Shown: piece by piece, positions 8,117 through 16,798 of the stretch
Numbering within the stretch: the first letter of the stretch is position 1
Layout: each line of letters begins with the position of its first letter
The notes under the pieces: generated by a model
Databases searched by the model: none
The model's input: only the letters and a program-made list of their open reading frames with translations
Told to the model about the DNA's origin: nothing
Position numbers and translations under genes: made by a program
From: Pseudomonas lini
GTDB taxonomy: Bacteria > Pseudomonadota > Gammaproteobacteria > Pseudomonadales > Pseudomonadaceae
Reading direction: 5' to 3'
Length of the DNA stretch: 64,000 nucleotides
NCBI RefSeq assembly: GCF_001042905.1
Contig: NZ_JYLB01000011.1
Coordinates: 124,001-188,000 of the forward strand

Positions 8117-9484
8117 ATGTCTCTTGAAATCGTTATCCTCGCTGCCGGCCAAGGCACGCGCATGCGTTCGGCCTTGCCGAAAGTTCTGCACCCGGTTGCC
8201 GGTAACTCAATGCTTGGCCATGTTATCCACACGGCCCGGCAACTTGATCCACAACGCATCCATGTGGTGATCGGACATGGTGCCGAATCGGTGCGCGAGC
8301 GTCTGGCGGCCGATGACCTGGATTTCGTCCTGCAGGATCAACAACTGGGTACCGGACATGCGGTGGCCCAGGCGGTACCGTTCATCAAGTCCGACACCGT
8401 GCTGATTCTGTACGGCGACGTCCCCTTGATCGAAGTCGAAACCCTGCAACGCTTGCTCAAGCATGTGGTGCCAGGGCAGATGGGCTTGCTGACCGTCGAA
8501 CTGGACGACGCGACTGGTTATGGCCGCATCGTGCGCGACACTGACGGTAACGTTGCAGCCATTGTTGAACACAAGGACGCCAACGAGGCTCAACGTGCCA
8601 TCAATGAAGGCAATACCGGCATCCTTGCTGTTCCTGCCGATCGCCTGGCCGACTGGACGAGCCGTCTTTCGAACAACAATGTTCAGGGAGAGTACTACCT
8701 GACCGATGTCATCGAAATGGCGGTCAGCGATGGTCTGGTGGTGGCTACCGAGCAACCCCACGACCCTATGGAAGTGCAGGGCGCCAACGATCGCAAGCAA
8801 CTGGCTGAGCTTGAGCGTCACTATCAGCTGCGCGCTGCTCGTCGTTTGATGGCTCAGGGCGTGACCCTGCGCGACCCGGCACGTTTCGATGTGCGTGGTG
8901 AGGTCACCGTTGGTCGCGATGTGCTGATCGACATCAACGTGATCCTCGAAGGTAAAGTGGTCATCGAGGACGACGTGGTGATCGGTCCGAACTGCGTGAT
9001 CAAGGACAGCACCCTGCGCAAAGGCGTGGTGATCAAGGCCAACAGCCATATCGAAGGCGCGATCCTCGGCGAAGGCAGCGATGCCGGTCCGTTCGCACGT
9101 CTGCGCCCGGGCACGGTGCTGGACGCTCGCGCGCATGTGGGTAACTTCGTTGAGCTGAAGAATGCCCACTTGGGCGAGGGCGCCAAGGCCGGTCACTTGA
9201 CGTATCTGGGCGATGCCGAGATCGGTGCGCGCACCAACATCGGCGCGGGCACCATCACCTGTAACTACGATGGCGCGAACAAGTGGAAAACCGTGCTGGG
9301 TGAAGATGTGTTCATCGGTTCCAACAACTCGTTGGTGGCGCCTGTGGATATCTCCGCGGGTGCGACCACGGCGGCAGGTTCGACCATTACCCAGAATGTG
9401 GATAAGGCTCAGTTGGCCGTGGGTCGGGCGCGGCAGAAGAACATTAATGGCTGGAAGCGGCCGGAGAAGATCAAGAAGAGCTGA
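8117..9484 (+). CDS. glmU: Bifunctional GlcN-1-P acetyltransferase / GlcNAc-1-P uridyltransferase
   Basis: GlmU makes UDP-GlcNAc from glucosamine-1-phosphate for peptidoglycan and LPS. The N-terminal pyrophosphorylase domain shows LAAGQGTRMRSALPKVLHP, then QLGTGHAV and YGDVPLI. The C-terminal left-handed beta-helix with hexapeptide repeats starts near residue 250 and includes GNFVELKNAHLGEGAKAGHL and the acetyltransferase residues around GAGTITCNYDGANK. The 455-residue length is standard. It lies directly upstream of a DeoR-type regulator and glmS, which makes its substrate precursor. Confidence 0.98.
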   Translation: MSLEIVILAAGQGTRMRSALPKVLHPVAGNSMLGHVIHTARQLDPQRIHVVIGHGAESVRERLAADDLDFVLQDQQLGTGHAVAQAVPFIKSDTVLILYGDVPLIEVETLQRLLKHVVPGQMGLLTVELDDATGYGRIVRDTDGNVAAIVEHKDANEAQRAINEGNTGILAVPADRLADWTSRLSNNNVQGEYYLTDVIEMAVSDGLVVATEQPHDPMEVQGANDRKQLAELERHYQLRAARRLMAQGVTLRDPARFDVRGEVTVGRDVLIDINVILEGKVVIEDDVVIGPNCVIKDSTLRKGVVIKANSHIEGAILGEGSDAGPFARLRPGTVLDARAHVGNFVELKNAHLGEGAKAGHLTYLGDAEIGARTNIGAGTITCNYDGANKWKTVLGEDVFIGSNNSLVAPVDISAGATTAAGSTITQNVDKAQLAVGRARQKNINGWKRPEKIKKS

Positions 9485-9502
9485 GTTATCCACAGCAAGA
9501 TC

Positions 9503-9582
9503 AAAAGATCGCAGCCTTCGGCAGCTCCTACAGGATGAACACGAATTCACCGTAGGGAGCTGCCGAAGGCTGCGATCTTTTT
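9503..9582 (+). repeat. REPIN-like palindromic repeat A, copy 1 (also terminator)
   Basis: Inverted arms AAAAGATCGCAGCCTTCGG... (9503-9531) and its complement (9552-9582) enclose a 20-nt centre. The right arm ends in a T-run, so it can terminate glmU transcription. The same arms recur at 27041 and 56363. Confidence 0.85.
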
Positions 9583-9658
9583 TATGGGATCCACACATTT
9601 TTTTTCTGACGCTGGCTTGACGAAGTTTCGACAATAGGTTTTGATTGCTTACGTTATC

Positions 9659-9671
9659 TTTCGAATCGAAA
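9659..9671. promoter_or_regulatory. Candidate DeoR-family operator before glmR
   Basis: TTTCGAATCGAAA is a perfect 13-bp palindrome ten bases before the start of the DeoR-type gene; another TTTCGA occurs about 30 bp upstream (9626-9631). DeoR/GlpR-family regulators often bind TTTCG-type repeats, so autoregulation is plausible but unproven. Confidence 0.45.
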
Positions 9672-9681
9672 CTTACTAACC

Positions 9682-10458
9682 ATGTCGAAGCGCAACACGC
9701 CCCAACGCCGCCACAACATCCTCGCCTTGCTCAATGAGCAGGGAGAAGTCAGCGTGGACGAGTTGGCCAAGCGCTTCGAAACCTCCGAAGTTACGATTCG
9801 CAAGGACTTGGCGGCGCTTGAAAGCAATGGTCTGTTGCTGCGTCGTTATGGCGGGGCGGTCACGATGCCTCAGGAGCTGGTCGCCGACCTCGGCCAACCG
9901 GTTTCCAAATACAAGCAGGCCATTGCCCGCGCCGCCGTCACGCGAATCCGCGAGCATGCGCGAATCATCATCGACAGCGGCAGCACCACCGCCGCGATGA
10001 TCCCGGAACTCGGTCAGCAACCGGGTCTGGTGGTGATGACTAACTCCCTGTATGTCGCCAACGCTTTGAGCGAACTCGAGCACGAGCCGGTGCTGCTGAT
10101 GACCGGGGGGACCTGGGACCCGCATTCCGAGTCCTTCCAGGGTCAGGTGGCCGAGCAAGTACTACGCTCATATGACTTTGATCAGCTATTTATCGGTGCC
10201 GATGGCATTGATCTGATACGCGGGACCACCACCTTCAATGAATTGCTGGGCTTGAGCCGCGTCATGGCCGAAGTTGCCCGCGAAGTAATCGTGATGGTCG
10301 AGGCCGACAAGATCGGTCGCAAAATTCCCAATCTGGAGCTGCCATGGAGCAGCGTCCATACCCTCATTACCGATGATCGTCTGCCACTGGAGGCACGCGA
10401 TCAGATTCAGGCCCGCGGCATTAATTTGATTTGCGCCGCCGTCAGTCAGGAGAACTAG
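9682..10458 (+). CDS. DeoR/GlpR-family transcriptional regulator (GlmR-type)
   Basis: The 258-residue protein has an N-terminal winged helix-turn-helix of the DeoR type (QRRHNILALLNEQGEVSVDELAKRF, then TSEVTIRKDLAALES, residues 7-55). A C-terminal sugar-phosphate-sensing domain (DeoRC) includes IIIDSGSTTAAMIPEL and FIGADGID. It is sandwiched between glmU and glmS and stops one base before the glmS ATG, so it probably senses an amino-sugar phosphate and controls hexosamine supply. Function is inferred from family and context. Confidence 0.9.
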   Translation: MSKRNTPQRRHNILALLNEQGEVSVDELAKRFETSEVTIRKDLAALESNGLLLRRYGGAVTMPQELVADLGQPVSKYKQAIARAAVTRIREHARIIIDSGSTTAAMIPELGQQPGLVVMTNSLYVANALSELEHEPVLLMTGGTWDPHSESFQGQVAEQVLRSYDFDQLFIGADGIDLIRGTTTFNELLGLSRVMAEVAREVIVMVEADKIGRKIPNLELPWSSVHTLITDDRLPLEARDQIQARGINLICAAVSQEN

Positions 10459-10459
10459 C

Positions 10460-12292
10460 ATGTGTGGAATTGTCGGTGCAGTCGCAGAACGTAACGTTAC
10501 CGCCATCCTGCTCGAAGGCCTCAAGCGCCTGGAATACCGTGGCTATGACAGCGCCGGTGTGGCGGTGTACACCAACGATCAAAAGCTCTTGCGCACGCGT
10601 CGTCCGGGCAAGGTCAGCGAGCTGGAACAAGCGCTGATCGAAGAGCCTCTGGTCGGCCGCCTGGGCATTGCCCACACCCGCTGGGCGACCCACGGCGCGC
10701 CGTGCGAACGCAATGCTCACCCGCATTTTTCGGGCGATCTGGCGGTGGTGCACAACGGCATCATCGAGAACCATGAAGCCCTGCGCGAGCAACTCCAGGC
10801 TTTGGGTCATGTGTTCACGTCGGACACCGACACTGAAGTCATCGCGCATTTGCTGCACGAAAAACTCAAGCTTCAACCCGACCTGACGGTAGCCCTGAAA
10901 GCGACCGTGCAAGAGCTGCACGGTGCTTACGGCCTGGCGGTGATCAACGCCCTGCAACCGGATCGCCTGGTGGCGGCCCGTAGTGGCAGCCCATTGGTGA
11001 TCGGTCTGGGCATGGGTGAGAACTTCCTGGCCTCCGACCAGTTGGCACTACGTCAGGTCACCGACCGCTTCATGTACCTGGAAGAAGGCGATATCGCCGA
11101 AATTCGCCGCGACAGCGTGCAGATCTGGGACATCAATGGCGCGCTCGTCGAGCGTGAAAGCGTTCAGTACCGCGACGGTGCCGAAGCGGCTGACAAGGGC
11201 GAATTCCGGCATTACATGCTCAAGGAAATTCACGAGCAACCGGTCGTGGTGCAGCGCACTCTCGAAGGTCGCCTGAGCCATAACCAGGTGCTGGTCGAAG
11301 CATTCGGCCCAACAGCTGCCGAGCTGTTCGCCAAGGTGCGCAATGTACAGATCGTCGCCTGCGGCACCAGCTATCACGCCGGCATGGTTGCCCGTTACTG
11401 GCTCGAAGAACTGGCTGGCATCCCATGTCAGGTCGAAGTCGCCAGCGAATTCCGCTACCGCAAAGTAGTGGTGCAGCCCGACACCCTGTTCGTGAGCATC
11501 TCCCAGTCCGGTGAAACCGCCGACACCTTGGCCGCCCTGCGCAATGCCAAAGAGCTGGGCTTCCTTTCCAGCCTGGCCATCTGCAACGTCGGCATCAGTT
11601 CCCTGGTGCGTGAATCGGACCTGACGCTACTGACCCAGGCCGGTCGCGAAATCGGCGTGGCCTCGACCAAAGCCTTCACCACTCAATTGGTTGGCCTGCT
11701 GTTACTGACTCTGTCTCTGGGTCAGGTTCGCGGTACGTTGGCCGAAGGTGTCGAAGCCACACTGGTCGAAGAGCTGCGTCGCCTGCCGACCCGCTTGGGC
11801 GAAGCCCTGGCCATGGACAGCACCGTGGAGAAAATCGCCGAGCTGTTCGCCGAGAAGAACCACACGCTGTTCCTCGGTCGCGGCGCGCAATTCCCGGTGG
11901 CGATGGAAGGGGCCCTCAAGCTCAAGGAAATCTCCTACATCCACGCTGAAGCCTATCCGGCCGGCGAACTGAAACATGGCCCGTTGGCGCTTGTGGATAA
12001 CGATATGCCGGTGGTTACCGTGGCGCCGAACAACGAGTTGCTGGAGAAGTTGAAATCCAACCTCCAGGAAGTCCGCGCTCGTGGTGGTGAGTTGATCGTC
12101 TTCGCCGACGAGCAGGCCGGCATGACCAATGGTGAAGGCACTCATGTCGTCCAGATGCCGCACATTCACGACATCCTGTCGCCGATCCTCTACACCATCC
12201 CGCTGCAACTGCTCTCGTACTACGTCGCTGTATTGAAAGGCACTGACGTTGACCAGCCGCGTAACTTGGCGAAGTCGGTGACGGTGGAGTAA
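10460..12292 (+). CDS. glmS: Glutamine-fructose-6-phosphate aminotransferase (isomerising)
   Basis: GlmS makes glucosamine-6-phosphate from fructose-6-phosphate and glutamine. Cys2 after the initiator Met (MCGIVGAVAE) is the N-terminal nucleophile of the glutaminase domain. HTRWATHGAP and the N-terminal Ntn fold follow, then two SIS domains (SQSGETADT and GRGAQFPVAMEGALKLKEISYIHAEA), ending PRNLAKSVTVE. The 610-residue length is normal. The 3' end of glmS is the usual TnsD recognition sequence for Tn7 insertion, and the accessory cluster begins downstream. Confidence 0.98.
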   Translation: MCGIVGAVAERNVTAILLEGLKRLEYRGYDSAGVAVYTNDQKLLRTRRPGKVSELEQALIEEPLVGRLGIAHTRWATHGAPCERNAHPHFSGDLAVVHNGIIENHEALREQLQALGHVFTSDTDTEVIAHLLHEKLKLQPDLTVALKATVQELHGAYGLAVINALQPDRLVAARSGSPLVIGLGMGENFLASDQLALRQVTDRFMYLEEGDIAEIRRDSVQIWDINGALVERESVQYRDGAEAADKGEFRHYMLKEIHEQPVVVQRTLEGRLSHNQVLVEAFGPTAAELFAKVRNVQIVACGTSYHAGMVARYWLEELAGIPCQVEVASEFRYRKVVVQPDTLFVSISQSGETADTLAALRNAKELGFLSSLAICNVGISSLVRESDLTLLTQAGREIGVASTKAFTTQLVGLLLLTLSLGQVRGTLAEGVEATLVEELRRLPTRLGEALAMDSTVEKIAELFAEKNHTLFLGRGAQFPVAMEGALKLKEISYIHAEAYPAGELKHGPLALVDNDMPVVTVAPNNELLEKLKSNLQEVRARGGELIVFADEQAGMTNGEGTHVVQMPHIHDILSPILYTIPLQLLSYYVAVLKGTDVDQPRNLAKSVTVE

Positions 12293-12316
12293 GCCGCAGC
12301 GACTGCCCCTGCTGAC

Positions 12317-12351
12317 AAGGCCCCGCAAGTCATGATGACTTCCGGGGCCTT
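12317..12351 (+). terminator. Hairpin after glmS at the attTn7 position
   Basis: AAGGCCCCG-C-AAGTCAT (12317-12333) pairs with ATGACTT-C-CGGGGCCTT (12335-12351). It lies 25-59 bp after the glmS stop, where Tn7-type elements insert in Pseudomonas. No T-tract follows, so termination strength is uncertain. No Tn7 end sequences are visible. Confidence 0.6.
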
Positions 12352-13003
12352 GTGCATTCTGAATCTTCAGAATCTATAGGCTGGTATTCATCAGATCTAT
12401 ATAGATACTGGGTCTAGCAGATTAACTGGCGGGGTTATCAATCATGGTCTAAACATAAAGCCACATTGAAGAGCTTGCTATCAATGTGGCGCCGCAGGGG
12501 ACTCGCGGAGTTCGAGTACCTGCGTCTCAGGGAAGAAAATGATGTTCAAGGATGATTTCGCTCATGCATGATTATTTGCAAGAGAGTCGCTTTTCCATTG
12601 CTGATGGAATCCGCGGCCGGCTCATGAAGGCTTTTGCTCGATGGGCAACAAATCCGGACCCGGACACCTCGCTGAAGGCCCGATCCAGGGATCCCCTCAA
12701 TCACCGCTTCGGCGGCGTAACACCGGCTTCCGCCGACAGCCAGGCTGCCCGATGGCATGCCTGTTCCACGCGGCAATCGTCAAGGCATACGGCTTTGGCA
12801 ACCTCAGGTAACAGCCCCAATAGACCGCGCGATGATGATCATCGTCAGTGCGAGCTATTGATCTAGAAGAAGCACTGCAAGAGTTCAAAACGAACGCTGG
12901 ATTCTTTTGGCTTACTGGAGAGTAAAGCCAGTCGGAATCCGTGTACACGTTCGTCCAACATTCCTACGTACGCAGCACCCACTTTTCCAGGATGGAGATG
13001 GTA
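12352..13003 (+). promoter_or_regulatory. 650-nt leader of the accessory cluster with hairpins and RsmA/E-type motifs
   Basis: No convincing gene is seen here, although a 100-codon frame at 12564-12866 is open and a 10-codon frame (12539-12571) has a good ribosome-binding site. A perfect hairpin, GCCACATTGA/TCAATGTGGC (12460-12469/12481-12490), is followed by a second one (12494-12525) with GGA in its loop. Two exact matches to the RsmA/RsmE consensus CANGGANG follow: CAGGGAAG (12528-12535) and CAAGGATG (12547-12554). This suggests Gac/Rsm post-transcriptional control of the cluster. The first gene has its own GGAG site at 12994. Confidence 0.4.
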
Positions 13004-14065
13004 ATGACAGTACTCAGAGTTGGCATCGTTGGTCTCGGCAATCAAATGCAAGAAAATTTGCTGCCCACCCTATTACAAATGCCGGACATTCGGATTGTCG
13101 CCGTATGTGACAGCGACCTTGCCCGAGCCGCGCAAATCCACCGCTTTATCTCGGATGTCGTTATTACCGACGACTTCGACCATATGCTCGATACAGGCAC
13201 GCTCGACGCCGTCGTCATGGCTTGTCCACCCCAGGCGCATCGAGATCTTTCGCTCAAGGCCATGGCCAAGGGCGTCCATGTGTTCGTCGAAAAACCACCG
13301 TGCTTTACCCTGAGTGAGCTGGAAAACCTGATTGAGGTCAGCCGTCAGACCAATGTGATCACTGGCGTTGGCATGAACTTCAAGTTTGCCAAGCCTATGC
13401 GTCAGTTGCGCGATATCACCCGCACCGAACAGTTCGGCAAAGTCGTACACATCCAACTCAACCATTACGCCAGCAAACCCACGGCACCACTCTGGGGCCT
13501 GGATTCGACACTGCGTTCCTTCCTGCTGGCTCAAGCAATCCATACGATCGACTTGGGGGTGACATTCGGCGGCGGTGAGCTGCGTGACATCGAATCACGG
13601 GTTCAACGGCATGACGACTCACTGTTGGTGAGCCTGGAATTGCAATTCTCGACCGGTGCCACGGTGAGTCTGTTGAGCGGCACGATGTTCCCGTACTTCG
13701 AGTTCGACATGAAGATCGTCAGCTCCAAATCGATGATGGTCGAGTTGAACAACCTGTGGAATATCACCATGCACGAGCCGGAGCACGGCACCAGTGCAAC
13801 CGGCACTGCCAAGCGCTGGCGCGGGGCCTGGCAGCCTGGTCCGCTGGACTCCGGGTATGAACGCAGCGGCTATTTCGGTGAGTTGGAGAAGTTCTTCGAC
13901 GCCGTGCGCAATCACACACCGTACGAGGCCAATTTCGAAAGCCTGCTGCCGACCTTCAAAGTGATCGAGCAAATCTGCTACGCCGATAGCCAACGTGATA
14001 TCGCGCCGGTGCTTCCCCTGCGCGCTGACCATTTCGCGAAATCCAAAGCCCAAGTCGGAGCCTGA
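13004..14065 (+). CDS. Gfo/Idh/MocA-family oxidoreductase
   Basis: NAD(P)-dependent dehydrogenase family acting mostly on sugars and inositols. The 353-residue protein has the N-terminal Rossmann fold (VGIVGLGNQMQENLLPTL) and the family's EKP motif (VHVFVEKPPC, about residue 93) with the catalytic lysine. A C-terminal GFO/IDH/MocA alpha/beta domain follows. I chose ATG 13004, 6 nt after GGAG; ATG 12992 and 12998 are alternatives. It is the first gene of the cluster, ending 5 nt before an aminotransferase. A dehydrogenase next to a DegT aminotransferase is the usual arrangement for making an amino sugar or aminocyclitol from a keto intermediate (as in ntdC-ntdA). The substrate is unknown. Confidence 0.88.
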   Translation: MTVLRVGIVGLGNQMQENLLPTLLQMPDIRIVAVCDSDLARAAQIHRFISDVVITDDFDHMLDTGTLDAVVMACPPQAHRDLSLKAMAKGVHVFVEKPPCFTLSELENLIEVSRQTNVITGVGMNFKFAKPMRQLRDITRTEQFGKVVHIQLNHYASKPTAPLWGLDSTLRSFLLAQAIHTIDLGVTFGGGELRDIESRVQRHDDSLLVSLELQFSTGATVSLLSGTMFPYFEFDMKIVSSKSMMVELNNLWNITMHEPEHGTSATGTAKRWRGAWQPGPLDSGYERSGYFGELEKFFDAVRNHTPYEANFESLLPTFKVIEQICYADSQRDIAPVLPLRADHFAKSKAQVGA

Positions 14066-14069
14066 TTCA

Positions 14070-15185
14070 ATGCCTTCTAATCAATCCAACGTCGCGACTG
14101 CCCGAGTGTCTGTTTCTGATAAGTATCGCCCGGTGTATGCCGACGACCTGCTGACCATGCAACAAACCCTGGAGCGTCCGCTGTCGGGCACCAGCGATGT
14201 GGTGACCGAGTACGAAAGCAAGCTTGCCCAGTGGTTCGACGCTCGGCATGCGATTGCCGTTTCGTCGGGCGGTGCAGCGCTGAGCGTGGCAATTTATGCC
14301 GCTGGCGTAGGTCCGGGCGATGATGTGCTGCTGACCCCGAGCTGCCCGCTGTGCACCATTTACCCGATCATTGCTGCCGGCGCCAATCCGATTTTCGTCG
14401 ACACCCGCACCCATGGTTTTGGCGCCGATCCGGCATCGATCAAGGCCCGCATGACTCCGCGTACCCGGGCGATCATCGATATCCCGATGTGGGGCTATCC
14501 GACCGAAGTCGATGAGTTGCGCACCCTCACCCATGAATTGGGTATCAAGCTCATTCTGGACCTGGCGCATTCCCACGGTACAACCCTGCATGACCGTCCG
14601 CTTTCGCAGTATGGCGACCTGTCGTGCTTCAGTACCCATGAACGCAAGCCGCTGGCCACCGGTGAGGGCGGTTTTATCCTGACCGACGACGATGCGCTGG
14701 CCCAGCGCAGCCGCGATTACAGCCGTTTCGGCAACCTGAACGGCAAGGATTTCGGCCTGAACTACAAGCTTGCGGCGCTGCCAGCAGCGCTGGGTGGCAG
14801 CCGTTTGGCGTCCCTGGCGGGTCAGATCGAGAAGCGCAGCGAGAACGCGGCGTATTTCCTCAGCAAGCTTGATCACAGCAAGGTGCGTGAGAAGAAAATC
14901 ATTAATGGCGGTGTGCCGAACTACTACTTCCTGAATCTGGAACTGCACTTCGCCGATAACCGCGCCTTCATCGATTATCTGGACGAAGCCGGTATTCCCT
15001 CCGACATCAAACGTTACGGTTGCAAGGCGCTCTATGAGTTTCCGGCATTGACCCAATACCGCAATGAGTGCCCGAATGCCGAAGCCTTGCTGGCGGGCAT
15101 GACGACGATTCCGGTGCATCCGGACATCACCCTGGCCGAGCTCGACTACATGGCCGAACGCATCAACCAGTACGGTGCCCCGTGA
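14070..15185 (+). CDS. DegT/DnrJ/EryC1-family PLP aminotransferase, copy 1
   Basis: Fold-type I PLP enzyme of the sugar aminotransferase family; 371 residues from ATG 14070 (GGAG at 14057-14060). Conserved features are AIAVSSGGAAL (phosphate-binding loop), DIPMWGYP, LDLAHSHG and FSTHERKPLATGEGG, with the Schiff-base lysine at residue 193. The catalytic lysine is present, so it should be an active transaminase and not a PLP-dependent dehydratase that has lost it. It is a clear paralog of the gene at 15695 and is separated from it only by a Nudix gene. The keto-sugar or keto-cyclitol substrate is inferred from the family. Confidence 0.88.
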   Translation: MPSNQSNVATARVSVSDKYRPVYADDLLTMQQTLERPLSGTSDVVTEYESKLAQWFDARHAIAVSSGGAALSVAIYAAGVGPGDDVLLTPSCPLCTIYPIIAAGANPIFVDTRTHGFGADPASIKARMTPRTRAIIDIPMWGYPTEVDELRTLTHELGIKLILDLAHSHGTTLHDRPLSQYGDLSCFSTHERKPLATGEGGFILTDDDALAQRSRDYSRFGNLNGKDFGLNYKLAALPAALGGSRLASLAGQIEKRSENAAYFLSKLDHSKVREKKIINGGVPNYYFLNLELHFADNRAFIDYLDEAGIPSDIKRYGCKALYEFPALTQYRNECPNAEALLAGMTTIPVHPDITLAELDYMAERINQYGAP

Positions 15186-15698
15186 ATGACTGACACACTC
15201 GATCGCTCGCAATTGGATCGGCACTTCACCGCGTCCGGGTTCGTTCTGAACCCGGAGCGGGAGATGTTGCTGCTGCATCACCGCAAGCTCGACGTCTGGC
15301 TGTACCCGGGCGGCCATATCGAGCAAGGCGAAACCCCTGACGTGGCGGTGTTGCGGGAAATTTTCGAAGAAACGGGGATTCGCGCCCACCTGATCGGTGA
15401 GCGCGATGAAGAGCTTGCCGATGTCGAAACCGACGTCACGGTGCTGCATCAGCCGTACCGGATTCTGTGCGAATACATCAACGACAAGCGCGGGCCGCAC
15501 TATCATCTGGACCTGATTTACGTCACGGCGACCGAGTTGCGCAGCGTCCCTGACAACAGGGAGGTGGAGCACGCCCGGTTCTTCACGCAAAAGGAAACGG
15601 CGAACCTGAAGATGTTCCCCAACTTCCGGCGCATGGTGGACCGGGTGTTTGCCGATGATGCGGTCTGGGACATGGTCGGCATGAAGGTGTCGAAATGA
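15186..15698 (+). CDS. Nudix hydrolase
   Basis: Nudix enzymes hydrolyse nucleoside diphosphates linked to another moiety. The 170-residue protein has a textbook Nudix box: GHIEQGE, then LREIFEETGI, near residues 42-64. Its ATG directly follows the stop of the upstream aminotransferase and its end overlaps the next gene by 4 nt, so it is translationally coupled to both aminotransferases. This suggests a role inside the pathway, such as release of a sugar phosphate from a nucleotide sugar. Substrate cannot be read from the sequence. Confidence 0.88.
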   Translation: MTDTLDRSQLDRHFTASGFVLNPEREMLLLHHRKLDVWLYPGGHIEQGETPDVAVLREIFEETGIRAHLIGERDEELADVETDVTVLHQPYRILCEYINDKRGPHYHLDLIYVTATELRSVPDNREVEHARFFTQKETANLKMFPNFRRMVDRVFADDAVWDMVGMKVSK

Positions 15699-16798
15699 GT
15701 CTGGCGGCGGTTTCAACGCGAACCATCGCGCAGAAATGCTCTCACGCCACGGCCGACGATCTGCGGGAGCTTGAGTGGGCATTGCATAGCGGCCTGACCG
15801 GCACCTCGCAGATCGTCGACGAGTACGAGGCCGCGCTTGCGGCGCTGTACGGCGTGCGGCATGTGATTGCCGTATCGTCCGGGGCTGCGTCGGTGACAGC
15901 CGCGTTGGCCGGTGTCGATTTCCGTCCGGGGGATGAAGTTATCGTCGCACCGACAGGACCGATCTGTACCGTGCTGCCGATTTTGTCCCTGGGGCTGGTG
16001 CCGGTCTTTTGCGATGTGGCGCCGGACAGTTTCGGCCTCGACCCAGTGGACCTGCGACGCTGCATCAGTGATCGCACCTGCGCGGTGATCGAGGTGCCAA
16101 TGTGGGGTTATCCGATTCGCTCGGATGCCACTTGGGCGTATTTGCGTGAGGCAGGCATTCCGCTGATTCAGGACTTGGCCCACGCCCACATGACTCGCCT
16201 GAACGGCACCTGGCTTGCCCATCACGGCGAGATCAGCTGTTTCAGCACCCACGATTGTAAGTTCATCTCCACCGGCGAAGGTGGTTTTGTCATGACCGAT
16301 GATGATGAGCGGGCAGCGCGCATCCGCGCCTACACGCGCTTCGGCAATCTGACAGGCGAAACCCTGGGCATCAACCTGAAACTCGGTGGCCTGCAAGCGG
16401 CGCTGGGTCTGGCGCGCTCGCGTCAGCTCGGTGCGAACCTGCAGCACCGCCAGCGCAATCGCGAGCGGTTGCTGGGGATGCTGGACAACCCGGCCTTTCG
16501 GGAAATGCCGGTGGTCGTCGGTGGTGAAGTCAACGCCTATTCGTTGTTGCTGCAAGCAGTCGGGCACGATGGGCGCGAACTGGTGCACTACCAGCAGCGG
16601 CACGGTATCGAGTCGGATATCGGCAAGTACGATAACCAACCGCTGTACCAGTTGCCCCTGTTGACCCGCTACCAGCGCGATTGCCCCAACGCCGCCCGAT
16701 TACTGCGTTCACTGACCACAGTGCCGTTGCACCCCGATCTGGTGGACGACGACCTGCATTACATCGCCAAGGTGCTCAATGACTACTCTCCCGCCTGA
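15695..16798 (+). CDS. DegT/DnrJ/EryC1-family PLP aminotransferase, copy 2
   Basis: 367-residue paralog of the 14070 gene. Shared landmarks are AVSSGAASV, EVPMWGYP, QDLAHAHM, FSTHDCKFISTGEGGF with the Schiff-base Lys189, TRFGNLTGE, and the C-terminal TTVPLHPDL. It overlaps the Nudix gene by 4 nt. Two non-identical aminotransferases in one operon suggest two amination steps at different carbons, or one amination and one reverse or epimerising step. Substrate unknown. Confidence 0.88.
   Translation: MSLAAVSTRTIAQKCSHATADDLRELEWALHSGLTGTSQIVDEYEAALAALYGVRHVIAVSSGAASVTAALAGVDFRPGDEVIVAPTGPICTVLPILSLGLVPVFCDVAPDSFGLDPVDLRRCISDRTCAVIEVPMWGYPIRSDATWAYLREAGIPLIQDLAHAHMTRLNGTWLAHHGEISCFSTHDCKFISTGEGGFVMTDDDERAARIRAYTRFGNLTGETLGINLKLGGLQAALGLARSRQLGANLQHRQRNRERLLGMLDNPAFREMPVVVGGEVNAYSLLLQAVGHDGRELVHYQQRHGIESDIGKYDNQPLYQLPLLTRYQRDCPNAARLLRSLTTVPLHPDLVDDDLHYIAKVLNDYSPA

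Noticed and set aside
12293..12560. Tn7 or Tn7-like transposon ends after glmS
   Set aside because: The site is right, but I found no TGTGGG-type terminal repeats, no 5-bp duplication and no tns genes in the window.
12564..12866. A 100-codon open frame in the leader of the accessory cluster
   Set aside because: No family, weak ribosome-binding site, mixed codon usage that changes along its length, and it overlaps the putative RsmE sites. Described as part of the leader only.
14067..15782. A 571-codon leftward frame opposite the first aminotransferase and Nudix gene
   Set aside because: Antisense shadow in GC-rich coding sequence; the forward genes have intact motifs.
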